From NCBI RefSeq assembly GCF_014805625.2, contig NW_023998417.1:14035866-14099865 (forward strand): a stretch of DNA of 64,000 nt, read 5' to 3'. Below the pieces are notes generated by a model. That model made no database searches. It was not told the DNA's origin and saw nothing but the letters and a program-made list of their open reading frames with translations. Each line of letters opens with the position of its first letter. The first letter of the stretch is position 1. A program made the position numbers and the translations under genes. Shown in pieces: positions 38,208 to 49,857 of the stretch. The stretch comes from Glossina fuscipes (Eukaryota; Arthropoda; Insecta; Diptera; Glossinidae).

Positions 38208-39359
38208 ATTTTCATATTTTTTTTATTCTTCTTCTTAATTCGTGATATCTGTGTTAACTTTTCTCGTATAAGACTATTATTATTGTGTTTCAATATAATA
38301 GATTTTTTTATATTTGACTTTTCTTATTTTAACTTAAGCTTCAACAAGAGTATATATATTCTTTCTATGATTGCTTGCAAACTGAGATTGATAGACTTGA
38401 CTTCTCGTTTTCTCGTTCTACGTTTAATATGCACATGCGACGTCTTATCATCCTCTCAGCGGTAAACTAAATGTAGGAGAAAGCTTGAGACAACATAGCG
38501 CAATTCATATGCCTTCAAACAGTGAACAATAGTATTTCGACACACTAAGTTGATATGATGAATTGAAATGAATGGCCTGATGTTTTTTAACTCCTTTTAT
38601 GTCAAAACCGTTTAATTTCTAATATTTCAGATTGAGAATTGATTCAGCAACACGAAATTTGCATCTTAGCCGACTCCAAGGGATTCCTATGAAAAGTAAA
38701 CATTTTTAATACTTGATGGTGAAAATTGGTCCACAATCGTAATTTCCCGTGTTCATGAAACGTAAGCGTTGATGGGGCAACAAAGGCTCATTATTAGCAT
38801 TTGTGGTGACAATAGTTCCACAGTAATAGGATAATAGGATATCTAAATGGCGACTTTGCCCGAATATAATGTTTTTACTTGTTTCATTTAAAATTTCACT
38901 TGAGAGTTTAGCTGAGAACTACTACATCGTGATTTTAATAAGATTTTACTTGATATTGTTAAACTTAATTAATTACCTAAATTAACTGATCTCTTCTCAT
39001 TGATAGTCGCATGATTTATATACGGGAGTAGTTTATATCTACTTTGCGAAAGACCTCTAAGGGCAGTAGAAGGTAGGTCAGGATTATACTAACGACGAAA
39101 CCGTAACGTATCCACAGTTTTTGATCAATAGAATCAATTCCCACATCAAAGTTATGCTGTCACTTTTCAATTTCACCGGCATAGTACATCAGATGCACAT
39201 ATCTTAAGTGCCAGATGATGAATACGGAGATAAACATCTCGTTTGTACTTATCCATCCAATCTTCCTATTATTTGAAATAATTGATCTAATTGGTTGGTC
39301 TGGTATTCCTCAGTCAACATATAGCTCCTCACTGAGGCCTGCCAAGTAGAAGTGGGATT
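38208..39359. other. 5' flank of clip protease, no gene seen
   Basis: AT-rich sequence upstream of the leftward protease gene, then the 3' flank of the next minus-strand reading. Nothing else recognised. Confidence 0.45.
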
Positions 39360-39625
39360 TCAGATGCTCACGGATGTAGTGCTATATTCCATATCTCGTA
39401 AGCAGTCGCAGGTCAGTGTCCGTAGAAGATGGTGAATTTGCAGACTGTCGAAAATTTCTCCGTTTTGATCGAATAGTACGAATTCTTCTTCGACCTGGTC
39501 CTCAAGATGATAGTCCACGCTATTAATTACGAAGTAATCGTCATCTCTCTTATATCTGCTTATCAGCGTTGAGACTTGCCACGATATCATCTTTTCGATA
39601 CATTCTACTATTTCTACTGATGGCC
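39360..39625 (-). CDS. Unrecognised gene, terminal exon; paralog of 3958-4470
   Basis: The reading runs from a possible acceptor (CACCAG) near 39627 through SVEIVECIEKMISW, DDDYFVINSVDY and VEEEFVLFDQNGEIF to a stop at 39360. The same order of words, with a similar C-terminus ending in Ser/Thr-rich residues, occurs in the broken copy at 3958-4470. The open frame here suggests this copy may still be coding. It is acidic, with no membrane segment, and I do not recognise the family. The 5' exon was not found, so the model is partial. Confidence 0.4.
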
Positions 39626-40625
39626 TGGTGCGTATATTTAAAATGATTCAATAAAAATATTCTATTCTGCTGTTGTGAAAATAGTCAGAGGCAGTAGTAG
39701 TTTTATTATGATTAAATTTAATATGGGATGTACGTTTGTGTGCGTATGTTTGCGCAAGGCTCCACTTATTGGCACATTGCTTGCCTAGGTAAGGCGATAG
39801 ACAACAGCTATTGTCCTACAAGACATTTCCTTCAAGCTTTCTTTCTTTTATTTGCTCTGCGTGATGTGCTAGATACTTTCAAATCACCCTTGTTGTAATT
39901 CAAAAAAAATCACATTGTTCATCATTGTGGCACTCTTCCTGTGCTTATTCTATCTTTTTTTTTTTGAATATATATTTAATTGTTGTTGCTCCTTTTAAAG
40001 AAAATTATGATTCTCTTCATAATTTAAATTCCTGCTTGGAGGGCCAAAAACGTTCAATAACCATGAATTGCAAGACTTATTGGCTGGAAACCCGGCGCAA
40101 ACTCTCGAGGAACTTTCGAACAGCTTAACAGTTGACGAGTCAACAGCTTTTAGAGGTTTAAATGCGAGTTTTCTCAATAAGTGACTTTTTCTAATGAAAA
40201 AATGGGCAAAATACATGGAAATAAGTGTTAATAAACTTTGGGCCAAACCCTTACAGAAATTTCTGTTGCTTGTTCTTTTCTTGACAATGAGCATATTAAT
40301 TGGAATACAGAGCATTGGCTAAGTTGCAGGTCATTTAAGCATACATAAGATGTAGATATGAAGAAGATCTGGTAAAGAACAAGCATTATAAGCGACCCGG
40401 TAATAAATTCGCTTGAACTGATCATATATTTATTTAAAATCTTTTGTCATATTTGAATAAACTGCAAAACTAAAGAAAAGTACGTGATTGTATGATTACG
40501 TGATTGCACTTCGTGTCCACAATTACGAGATAAATGAAAGCAGCTGATTACTGTAAAAGACAATCGAAAATTTCTTTTATTAATTAAAACTTGATCTCCT
40601 ATTATTTGAAATTAATTTGCCTAAA
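39626..40625. other. Upstream flank of mRpL9
   Basis: AT-rich sequence containing the promoter of mRpL9 and possibly 5' exons of the preceding minus-strand gene. Readings of 65-106 codons on the minus strand (39995-40425) show no family signal. Confidence 0.4.
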
Positions 40626-41439
40626 ATGTTGAATACAATTGCTTACCAATTTGTCAAGTCAGTCAATAATTCTTTAAGATTACAACAACAAGTGAGGGTA
40701 AGTGCGAAAGACTTCGACATAGATTCCGAACTATTAATCTATTATTTTTCATTTTAAGACCAAATACATATTGAAGCGCAAATATGAACCACCACTACAT
40801 AAAATCAATCAAAAACCGAGATTAATGCGAGGACGACATCATATCTACGAACTAGTTGAAGATACATGTGTCAAGAAGCCCAAAAATATTGACGTTATAC
40901 TGAAAACTTTTGTGGAAGGTGTAGGTGACAAAGGAGACGTATTATCACTGAAGCCCACATTCGCCTATAATAAATTGCTGCTTCCTGGCTTGGCTGCGTA
41001 CAAAACGGAAGAAAATATTGCCAAATACGCTAAAAAAATCGAGGAGAAAGTCGAAGCAAAACATAGCTCACCGTATGCGCAAAGGACAGTAAATATGTTG
41101 GAACGCCTAGTACTTGCAGTAGTCATGAACAAAGATCACCCTTGGGTTATTAAACCTTGGCATGTAAAAGCCTCTTTGCGAAAGGCAGGCTACATTTGCA
41201 AAGAAGAATGCATCACTTTGCCGAAAGATTCAATCGAAGGTCCCGATCTCACTAAAGAAAACAAAGAATTCTACTGCACCATCACAATTAATAATGTGGA
41301 AACCGCCCGTCTCAAATGTCGTATTCATCATTGGAGTACTGATCCCAGCGAGCGGCTACCCTATGTTACTGAACATTGGAAAATGCCGGCTGAGCCATTA
41401 TTTGTCAGTGCAGGAGCGACCGAGAACGCCAAGACATAG
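40626..41439 (+). CDS. mRpL9: Mitochondrial large-subunit ribosomal protein bL9m
   Basis: Two exons, 40626-40697 and 40759-41439, join in phase 0 and give 250 residues. The N-terminal 24 residues have no acidic residue and would serve as a mitochondrial presequence (MLNTIAYQFVKSVNNSLRLQ). The bL9 signature follows at about residues 70-100: VEGVGDKGDVLSLKPTFAYN, then LLLPGLAAY. The remaining C-terminal half is the animal mitochondrial extension, rich in Lys and Trp (HPWVIKPWHVKASLRKAGY). The protein is a structural part of the mitoribosome, near the L1 stalk base. Length agrees with fly homologs. The start is chosen because it is the first Met of an exon that splices in frame. Confidence 0.9.
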
Positions 41440-42571
41440 GCAATTTTAGTTATAGGTTTCAACAAGAAAAGAAAACAATCGAACTGTATTCAGAAGTTTA
41501 ATAGATTTGATACTAATATGCGAAAAATCAATATAAAAGACCTGAAATGGAAATTAAATTTCGCTTAGTAATTCATAATCGCTTTAAGCAGGTGTTTGAT
41601 TACACGATCACTTCGGGGAGATGGGATGATGTTTATGTTAACATTAAATAACTTTGTGAGCCAAGCACCATTGAAAAAGACCTATACAAAAGAAATAAGA
41701 GTAGACTAAGATTGCAAATAATAAATTTAAGCGCCAGTGGAAAATTTCGGGCTTCTTTCCGCCAATTTTGCTTTCCCCTTTTTATTTTCTATCTCTCTCT
41801 CTCTTCTCCTGCGCTAGCCATCTCTTCTCTAGTTTTGTTGTACTTAGCTATGAGGTAGATATGATTATCATCGCTTCGTCGTTATTAACATCCCCTTAAC
41901 TTATTACTAGACCCTTTTTTCAAACTTCTTCGAAAGTATCGCACCAGCATTTTGTACTTGGAATATTGCGTAATTTCGAACTCATTACCTGATTGATGAT
42001 AATGTTGTTAAAATACCTTTCAACCAGGATACGGGGACTGACTGAATACTTTTGCTGCATGAGTTATGTGTGCGAAAGGGTTGGAAATAACAAAAAATTC
42101 TAGCAAAAAAAATTTTGATCAAGTTTAGGAATTGAATACAAGATAGATGTAGGTTTGTGGATATAAAATTTTTGCATTAAGTCTTCGGTATATCGAAAAT
42201 ATTATTATTATTATTTTAATTTTAGACTAATGAAATGAATTCATAGACAAAAAAAAGATATTGAGCACTAGCAACAGAGGCTATAGGCTGATATCGAAAA
42301 TAAAAACAAATTTTGTTAAAAGAAAATAAGAAGTGTTTATTGAATATGTGAAGCATCTATTGAAGGAAGTTTATAATTAAAAGAGTACGAAGTAATAATA
42401 CAAAGAACAGATTAAAAAAATAAAGATGATATTATTTGCTTTGTATACACCTATATTTGCTCCAATTTGGAGGTATAATAATGGAATTCTCCGTAAGGAA
42501 ATGAAAAAATTTATCAAGCAACATGATCAATGAAGAACTGACCATTTGGCATAAGTAGTTGTTTTTCTTAT
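41440..42571. other. Spacer between convergent mRpL9 and Fkbp39
   Basis: 3' UTRs of both genes. A pyrimidine-rich patch lies near 41780-41830, (TTA)n near 42200, and an AATAAA near 41718 for mRpL9. No gene seen. Confidence 0.5.
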
Positions 42572-44138
42572 TTAATTAACACCCTTAAGTTCAACTTCAA
42601 ACACTAAAGTACTGTTCGGTGGTATGATTGGAGGTGAACCACGGGAACCATATGCCATTTGTGGGGGACATGTGATGCGACGTTTTCCACCAACTTTCAT
42701 TCCTACAATACCAATATCCCACCCTTTGATGACTTCACCACGGCCTAAGGTGAACTTGAATCCAGTTCCAGACTTCATACTATCAAATACCTTGTTATTG
42801 GACAAGAGTCGGCCCTCATAGTAAACTTGATTACGCTTGCCAATCTTGGCTTCAGGGCCGTTACCAGCGCGTAAATCGATAACCTTAACTCCACCCGAGA
42901 GAACACGTTCGCCTCCAGGTTTGTGTTGTTGTTTCTGCTGATTACCTGGCTGTTCGACCTTCTTTTTGTCTTTCTTACCCTTTTTGTCTGCAACTTTCTT
43001 GTTTTCCTTAACCAAACCATTCTGCTTTTTCTGCTGTTCATCTAATTTCTTCCTTTTAGCTTGTGGTAAATCCTCACTGCCAGTATCATTTCCCCCATCT
43101 TCATTTTCTTCATCATCGTCNNNNNNNNNNNNNNNNNNNNNNNNNNNNNNNNNNNNNNNNNNNNNNNNNNNNNNNNNNNNNNNNNNNNNNNNNNNNNNNN
43201 NNNNNNNNNNNNNNNNNNNNATCATCATCCTCATCATCATCATTCTTTTCAATACTTCCCTTGGCTTTAACGCCCTTAACTGGCTTGGTTTCAGCTTTTT
43301 TCGATTTTGCTTTTTTAGCATTCAAAGTTTGACGCAAATCCTGATCGGCAGCTTCAGTCTCGGATTCTTCTTCTTCTTCTTCACCGCCATTTAATAAATC
43401 GTCCATATCATCGTTTTCGATAAGATACCCGCACAATGACACATTTCCGCTGCCTGCAAATACAATTTGTAAATGCTCATGTTCCGCTTTCTAAACAACA
43501 TTTCCCAACTTACCTACGCTTTGGAAACTGACTTCGTCGCCGACAGCAAAATTCAAATCCAGCATAAACTGCTCGCAGACATCTTTGCGCAAAGTACAGA
43601 CTAGAATTCTCTGATTTTCGCAAGTGATATAGAATTGAGTAGCACCACCCTGAGATGATTGCGAGTCCAGTGACACTTGCGATATATGAAACGACTTTGT
43701 TGTAGTTTGCGAATACTTACGATTCGGCTTTAGATTCATACCTTAATCGTAAAAAAAAAAAATCGTGAAAATTGAACATTTGTTCATATTAAAATTGACA
43801 CTGTTCAACCTTGAATCCTGTCACGCGTACATGTACGCCTGCATGTACGTTCTTACATATGCATACACATATATGAAATAGATTAATTTTCATATGCGTA
43901 CTTAAACAGACGGACCAAATGAATGCAACCTAAGCTATTTATATTCAAAATTGTTAGTACAAAAGCAATTGAAACTTGTATTAATCTTTTTTCAAAGGTG
44001 TAAAAAAATCGAAATTTGATTACTAGCTTTATTACTGTCTACACAAAAGTTTTCAGGTACTAGACACGTGGTGATGTGAGAAAATTTTTCTTGAAAATTT
44101 AAAATATATTTCGGATTGTTAAACTTACCCCAAAACAT
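42572..44138 (-). CDS. Fkbp39: Nucleolar FK506-binding protein, 39 kDa type
   Basis: Nuclear peptidyl-prolyl isomerase and histone chaperone-like protein. Exons are 44129-44138 (only ATG TTT TGG G), 43514-43741 and 42572-43453. The join gives [16 protein letters not shown], the start expected for an N-terminal nucleoplasmin-like domain. The middle is an acidic Asp/Glu tract followed by a Lys-rich tract ([12 protein letters not shown]). The C-terminal FKBP domain (about 105 residues) has [36 protein letters not shown] and [20 protein letters not shown], with ligand-pocket Tyr, Phe, Asp, Val, Ile, Trp residues present. A 100-N gap lies in the acidic tract. The frames on its two sides differ by one, so exact length is unknown. 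Confidence 0.93.
43121..43220. other. Assembly gap of exactly 100 N
   Basis: The gap is flanked on both sides by (ATC)n-type trinucleotide sequence encoding poly-Asp on the minus strand. Its size is a round placeholder, and the coding frame does not carry across it. Confidence 0.98.
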
Positions 44139-46575
44139 TTTGTTTGTTGTTTTTTTTTAATAAATTTTTTATAAAGTAACGCAGCGCTTTATTCGATTTT
44201 TACAATTTCCGAAACTTTATCAAAATGCCGGCAGCCTATGAAAATTGTATGTAGTCGATAAATGGCGATAACAAGCAATATCACATGAACGCTACTCTGA
44301 CAGCCGCTTGTAATTTTGGCGGCGTGTACTGAAATTAGTGTGCTGCCAGATCTGCAAATGTATTACAAGCAACGGTTGTATATGAAACATTTTATTGTGT
44401 GGAAAATGTTTTTAATTAAATTATATAAGATAACGCTTTTTTCTTTTCCTTGCTAATCTTTCTAGCTGTTTAACATTACCTTTGCGAAAGAGCGCGAACA
44501 AAATCTTCAGCTACTTTGAGTGACATTTTGAAGACTAGGCCAATTGTTAAAATCCTATGGAAACATGCAATGGTTAAAACAGTTTGGTTAGCTTTAAGAG
44601 TTATTCGTGTTTTAATACTTAATTATAAATTTGGATATTTCAAAAAATATAACGTATTATGCCGTAGCTGTGTACGTGCGGCAGTACAAATTCCATTCGT
44701 TTAGGTCGTTTTGTTTAGGTTCAGCCTTTATTCCCGTCTTGTGGTTTCGTAAGTTAACAGCCCTGTTTTAGCGGCTATTAACTACTTACTGACATTACAT
44801 TCTGATATTACTGATATTACTCTTCCTATCACCTTTGTTTCGAAATATTAACAGCCTTATTCTAGCATAGTCTGTAATAATTGTCATCTGTCATCGCTTA
44901 TAAATGTGTGAAATTAGTGATTCTGCTTGATTGTCAGCGTTCATTATTTGTTTCGTATAGCTTCGTTTCTCTAAAATTAAACCGGAAGTTAGATAACTCT
45001 ATCTTTCAGTTAAGCGAAAATCGTCTTTCAGTTATACTCTAACTTTTCTTTAAGTTTAGCTGGAAGATTTCTTCCAGTAAGCTGCCAACTGGCAAAACAG
45101 CCGACAGTTGTTGAAAAACAATCATATGATTAGTTGAAAAATGAACAAGAAAAATGTTAAGAATTCATTTGTATGAAAACAGTGTTTATTATAAAAGTAG
45201 TAGTATTATATAAATGTTTTAAGTAATTATCAGCCTTTTCAATAATGTAATGTATTTTATGCTTTGGCTGTGTGTTCGCCCCAGTAGTTTTGTGTTTCGT
45301 TCACAATAGACAAAAAGGCGGTGACCATACGTAAAAGCTCAATCAAAATAATCTGAAAAGCAACCTATGTGTTCCGGAGAGCAAAAAATTTAAGTTATAG
45401 TGAAGAGTGCATGTTAAAAAATGTATTCCTTTATAAACTTTCCGTTCAAGTCCTTAACAGATCTGCATTTGTAAGAATATAGATAGTAGAGTGCAGAGAA
45501 CGCCTGTAGAACATATTTCTGATGTCCAAAGTTGGGCCTTCTGATTTCATGCAAATTCTATGAAGTTTTTGAAGCGCGTTTTTTAATATTGAACGAAATT
45601 TGTGTGTGTATGTGCGCGCGGATGTTTACAATGGCCGATTATAAACTACTATCAACGATAAAAAGCAAAGATAGAGTTGGAGAGTTCGTGTATAAGAGAG
45701 AGCTTTGAAAGAAAGAAAGCAAGATAGGAGAAAGGACTACAGGACTTGTTACTGTGAAATTGAGTCACACATCTCTCACACACAAGTAGATAATTTATAG
45801 TAAAAGTAGATTGAAGCAAAACGAGTTAAATGATTTTAGTCAAACCGTATTGTATTTTTGATACAAGTGAAAATATTTGAATAATTTCTTAATTTAGTGA
45901 TTTATTAGCAGTTCTCTATGCAAATGTATGGAAAATTGTGGAAAAGCCGTAAAAGATATAATCACACTAATGCTGAAAAACAGTGAAGATTGTGGTAGAG
46001 TTACACATATGCAGTCCGATGAAATATTTCTTAAATTTATACCGGAACGTACAATTATTAAATTTATTTTTTTGCGAAGGAAATATTCGCCTGAAGCTTA
46101 AAGCTTTAAAAAGTGCAAAATTAGAAGTAAATTAACTAACTGGGGAGCATAAAATATTCTTATAAAATATTTAAAAATTTGAATATGTTGAAAAATCGAT
46201 TTGTCTAAAGTTCTTCTGCCTAGCAATTGCAATAACGGCATGTTCAGTGAGTTGAAAATTTCCGAAAAAGAAAGAAAGCGAAAGCTTCCAAAAGTTAATA
46301 TACTGTATGCTATTTAAGGGAATTATTTGATTTGTTTTGATATTTAAATTCGCCGGAATAATCAAATCAAAATTGAAATGCTCTCCCATCTACATACTCG
46401 TGTTTTCACATATGTTTGCACATACATTCAAGCACAGGCGCCTATTATTGAATTGCTTTTTAATTTGATTTGCAGCTTGCAGGTAATTTCAGTAGCAACA
46501 ACAAGCCCCAGTCTTTATTAACGGCATCTCGTTAGCATTCAAAATTTGAGATAACGCACAGCATTACATACGGAA
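44139..46575. other. Divergent promoter region and Syt14 5' UTR
   Basis: Lies between the head-to-head genes Fkbp39 (-) and Syt14 (+). The part nearer 46575 probably contains noncoding 5' exons of Syt14, but no exon boundary can be fixed. A 62-codon reading at 44516-44704 has no support. Confidence 0.45.
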
Positions 46576-49500
46576 ATGATAGTGACTTCCAGTGTTGATA
46601 ATTACGCTTTAAATGGTATGTAAATAAGTATTTAAAAACAAAAGCGTTAAAAATATTTGATGCGAGGGATTCCCGTTTGCGTTTATCAATGTAAAGGAAT
46701 TCTTCAAGCAAGTTTTGAGTCTCACTCTTAACCCATAGACTCTACTTTCTAAAATTATAAGGCTAGTCGTAATCCCTGCAACGATGCGGCACATGTGCGG
46801 GATATGACCGTTTAGCGATAAACCTGTTTTGGAATATTTAGCCATATATAATTAAACCAAAGTCAATTTTGCTTAAAACAAGCATTTTTCACCTGGAATG
46901 GTAACCAACTAAGAACCACAATTAATTACCTTCACGGAGAGAAAATTAAAACTTTCTTTAATGGCTTTGGTAAAACCGGCGAGCAAATCCGCGGCTTTCG
47001 ATTGTTCACTATGGGCCCTTTCTATCTGCGGTCTAGCTTGCCGTTGTACAAGTTAATTTCCAACTCCTGTAGCAATGTGGTGCGATGAAATGTGCGAATA
47101 ATATGGAAGTTATTGAAGAATTACATCGAATCTATCATCGAGACTGCGGCGCACTTAATGTCAAAAACCATTTGCGTTCTGCTGATTATGATAAAGCATC
47201 TATACCATAAATATAAACAGTTTTTTATAAGCCTACGAAGCACTATCATCTTAGTCGGAAGTGTACTGCATTTACTTGGCGAGTGGTGAACATTTCCCAA
47301 AATTCGAAGGCTCATATTCGGAGCGCGTAGACCTCTGGAAATCTTTAAGGTGCATCTGAAGTACATAACACCAGTAGAATATTTAACGTTATTGCAACGA
47401 CTGGATAGAGAGCCTTACTTGCTTGTGTTCATTGTTTCTTTAGCCCCAAAATTCGGAATAGATCATAATAAATCGTTTTAGGCAAAGTCCTTATTTAAAA
47501 ATAGATTAACAACTAGAAAATCTTGAAATTAGCATTGAAAATGTAAACGATAATTTCAGGAACCGTTGAAATTACGACAGTCCTTTCGGCCTTATTCGGC
47601 GTGATAGCTTTGATGCTATTGATCTTTCTTTATGTGCATCGCAAATGGTGTTTTCACGCCCGCCGAGGTTTGCACTGCTGTGATGATAAATATTTGGCAT
47701 CGAAATGTGTGCAAAAACTTTGTAAGTGTTTCGTATCAAAGCGTTCTTGTAAGGCGTGGTTCATAAGCTTGTCTTATCATCTTTTTTAGCGCGTAAACGA
47801 CGTTATGAAAACACTAGTTCGGATTCGGAAGAAGATATTTTGAGGAGATTACGCTTGCAACAAGCGCGATTGACCTCTCCACATGGTGGAGGAGGAGCAG
47901 GCGTTGGACAGTATACTAGCTACGGCATAAATCAAGTTAATCCACTATCGCAGAATTTCGCTTACGTTAGTAGCGACTTACAACGAGTAACTGTCACGCC
48001 CAGAGATTTCTCACGGGATCCTTTGGCGATAGCAGAACGTGGCAAGGTTGGTATACCATCGTCACACAGCGAATGCAGTTCAAATGATTCTGTAGAAGCC
48101 TCGTTCGATAGTAATACGGGTATTTTAATGGCCGAAAAAAAAGGTGAGTAAAGGGAAGAGCGGTTCTGTTAGATCTGTTACAATTTTTTGCGGAATATTT
48201 CCAGAACGAAATCACATTGTCAGCAAAACGCCAGAAACAAATATATCTTCCTCTTCTTCTTTAAAAGAAACGCGTGTAGAGTGTAATGTAGATCCCTCCA
48301 AGTCAAATAAATATCAGAAAAGCTCCTACCTTAACGCACGAACTACAACGCCGCCACGCGAAGATAGTTTAGAAGATGATAATAGTAACATAGCCAATAG
48401 CAATAACAACAATAATCTTATTGAAGATGTAAATTTAATTTGATTAACTTTGAATTATCATAACTTATGTTAGGCTTACGTTTCAGGAACCATTGTTTGA
48501 TACTAGTGACCTTAGATCTTTAAAGTCTGATGACATTTCGATGCAAACCCAGTGTTATGGGAAAAGCGGTAGCGTTGAGATATCCTTATTGTACGATGCT
48601 CCATTACGCAAGATGACCGTTCACGTTTTACAGGCAAGAGGATTGCCCGTCTTGGGCAATGGTCAGCAAACCCACACTCAAGTGCGTCTTCTTATGTTAC
48701 CGAACAAAAAACAAAAGCATAAGACGAAAATCCGTTCCGGCGAAAATCCTCAATATATGGAAAGTTTCTTGCTGCATCGTGTTACTCCAGAAGAAGTCAA
48801 TAACATGGGCTTGCGTGTACGCTTATATGGTTGCGAACGCTTACGGAAAGAACGACTGATTGGAGAGGCATATTGCAGTTTTGCAACTATCGACTTGGAA
48901 TTGGAAACAAATTTGTGGCTTCCTTTAGAGCCAAGAAATACTTCGTCGGTTCGTGAATTTATTGACATTTTCACTCAAAATAATTTGAACTACCTTGGAT
49001 TCGTTTTATAGGTTTTGGGTTCATCTAGTGATCTTTTAAGTTTAGCTCGTTCTGATAGTGCCGGCTCGACAACTTCAATGCAACATGGGGGTGTGCCCGA
49101 ATTACTTCTAAGTCTAGGCTATAATGGTACGACGGGACGTCTCACCGTTGAAATTGTCAAGGGCAGTTATTTTCGTAGCTTATCACAAAACAAGGCTCCC
49201 GACACATACGTGAAATTGTGCTTGGTCAGTAGTATCGGTCAGGAGATCTCACGAGCAAAAACTTCAACGAGGCGGGCTCAGCCAAATCCGCTGTTTAAAG
49301 AAACATTTGTATTTCAGGTATGCTTCAGGTATTCTTTTTTTTTTTTTTTTTGAGCACTTTGACATTGTTATGTGAGATAGAAAATTCAGACTACTTTTAC
49401 TGCTTTAGGTTGCCTTATTTCAATTGAATGATGTTACATTAATGGTAATGGAATAATAACTCGGAATATATTAATGGAAGTTTTAAATTGTTTGGAATTA

Positions 49501-49683
49501 TTATCATCTGTCGCTTAGGTTTCCGTTTACGCTAAACGTAATATGAAAAAAAATGAAATGGTCGGTTGGTTTAGTCTTGGGTTAAATTCTTCCGGGCCTG
49601 AGGAAGTAGCCCATTGGGTGGATATGCGTGATATGGCAAAAGGTGAATTACTGGCACGTTGGCATGTGCTTGTCGATTCTTGA
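46576..49683 (+). CDS. Syt14: Synaptotagmin-14 type double-C2 membrane protein
   Basis: Eight exons join in frame: 46576-46615, 47560-47721, 47790-48143, 48205-48428, 48487-48948, 49012-49317, 49409-49444, 49519-49683, giving 582 residues to the first stop. A membrane segment lies near residues 18-43 (VLSALFGVIALMLLIFLYVH), followed by a Cys-rich stretch that could be palmitoylated. A long Ser/Asn-rich linker leads to C2A (about residues 275-405; SGSVEISLLYD, MTVHVLQARGLPV) and C2B (about 430-580; TTGRLTVEIVKGSYF, PNPLFKETFVFQ). The loops lack the Asp clusters of calcium-binding C2 domains, as known for SYT14/16, so it is probably a Ca-independent trafficking protein. The first stop aligns with the end of human SYT14 (RWHALLES; here RWHVLVDS). 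Confidence 0.9.
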
Positions 49684-49857
49684 TTCGAACAGCTGGGACA
49701 ATCTTCGAGACGTGGCAGTGCGTTAGGTATATTAGCATCATTCTCCTCCTCGAAGGATAAGTCCAAGCCGAAAAAACTAAAAGAAGACCAAAATCTCAAC
49801 CACGATAATATGGTGGCTGTTGATATTGAGACTGGCCTAGAACTAGACTTCGTATAG
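49684..49857 (+). other. Syt14: In-frame open extension after Syt14 stop (candidate readthrough)
   Basis: After the TGA at 49681-49683 the same frame stays open for 57 more codons, to a TAG at 49855-49857. It reads FEQLGQSSRRGSALGILASF, then KDKSKPKKLKEDQN, and ends DIETGLELDFV. It looks like protein: balanced composition, a basic patch and an acidic tail, unlike the AT-rich UTR that follows. No splice pair that would skip the TGA is evident. An alternative explanation is a sequence error creating the TGA. Confidence 0.5.

Noticed and set aside
44516..44704. Short hydrophobic plus-strand reading upstream of Syt14
   Set aside because: Composition follows the AT-rich background; no splice or family support.
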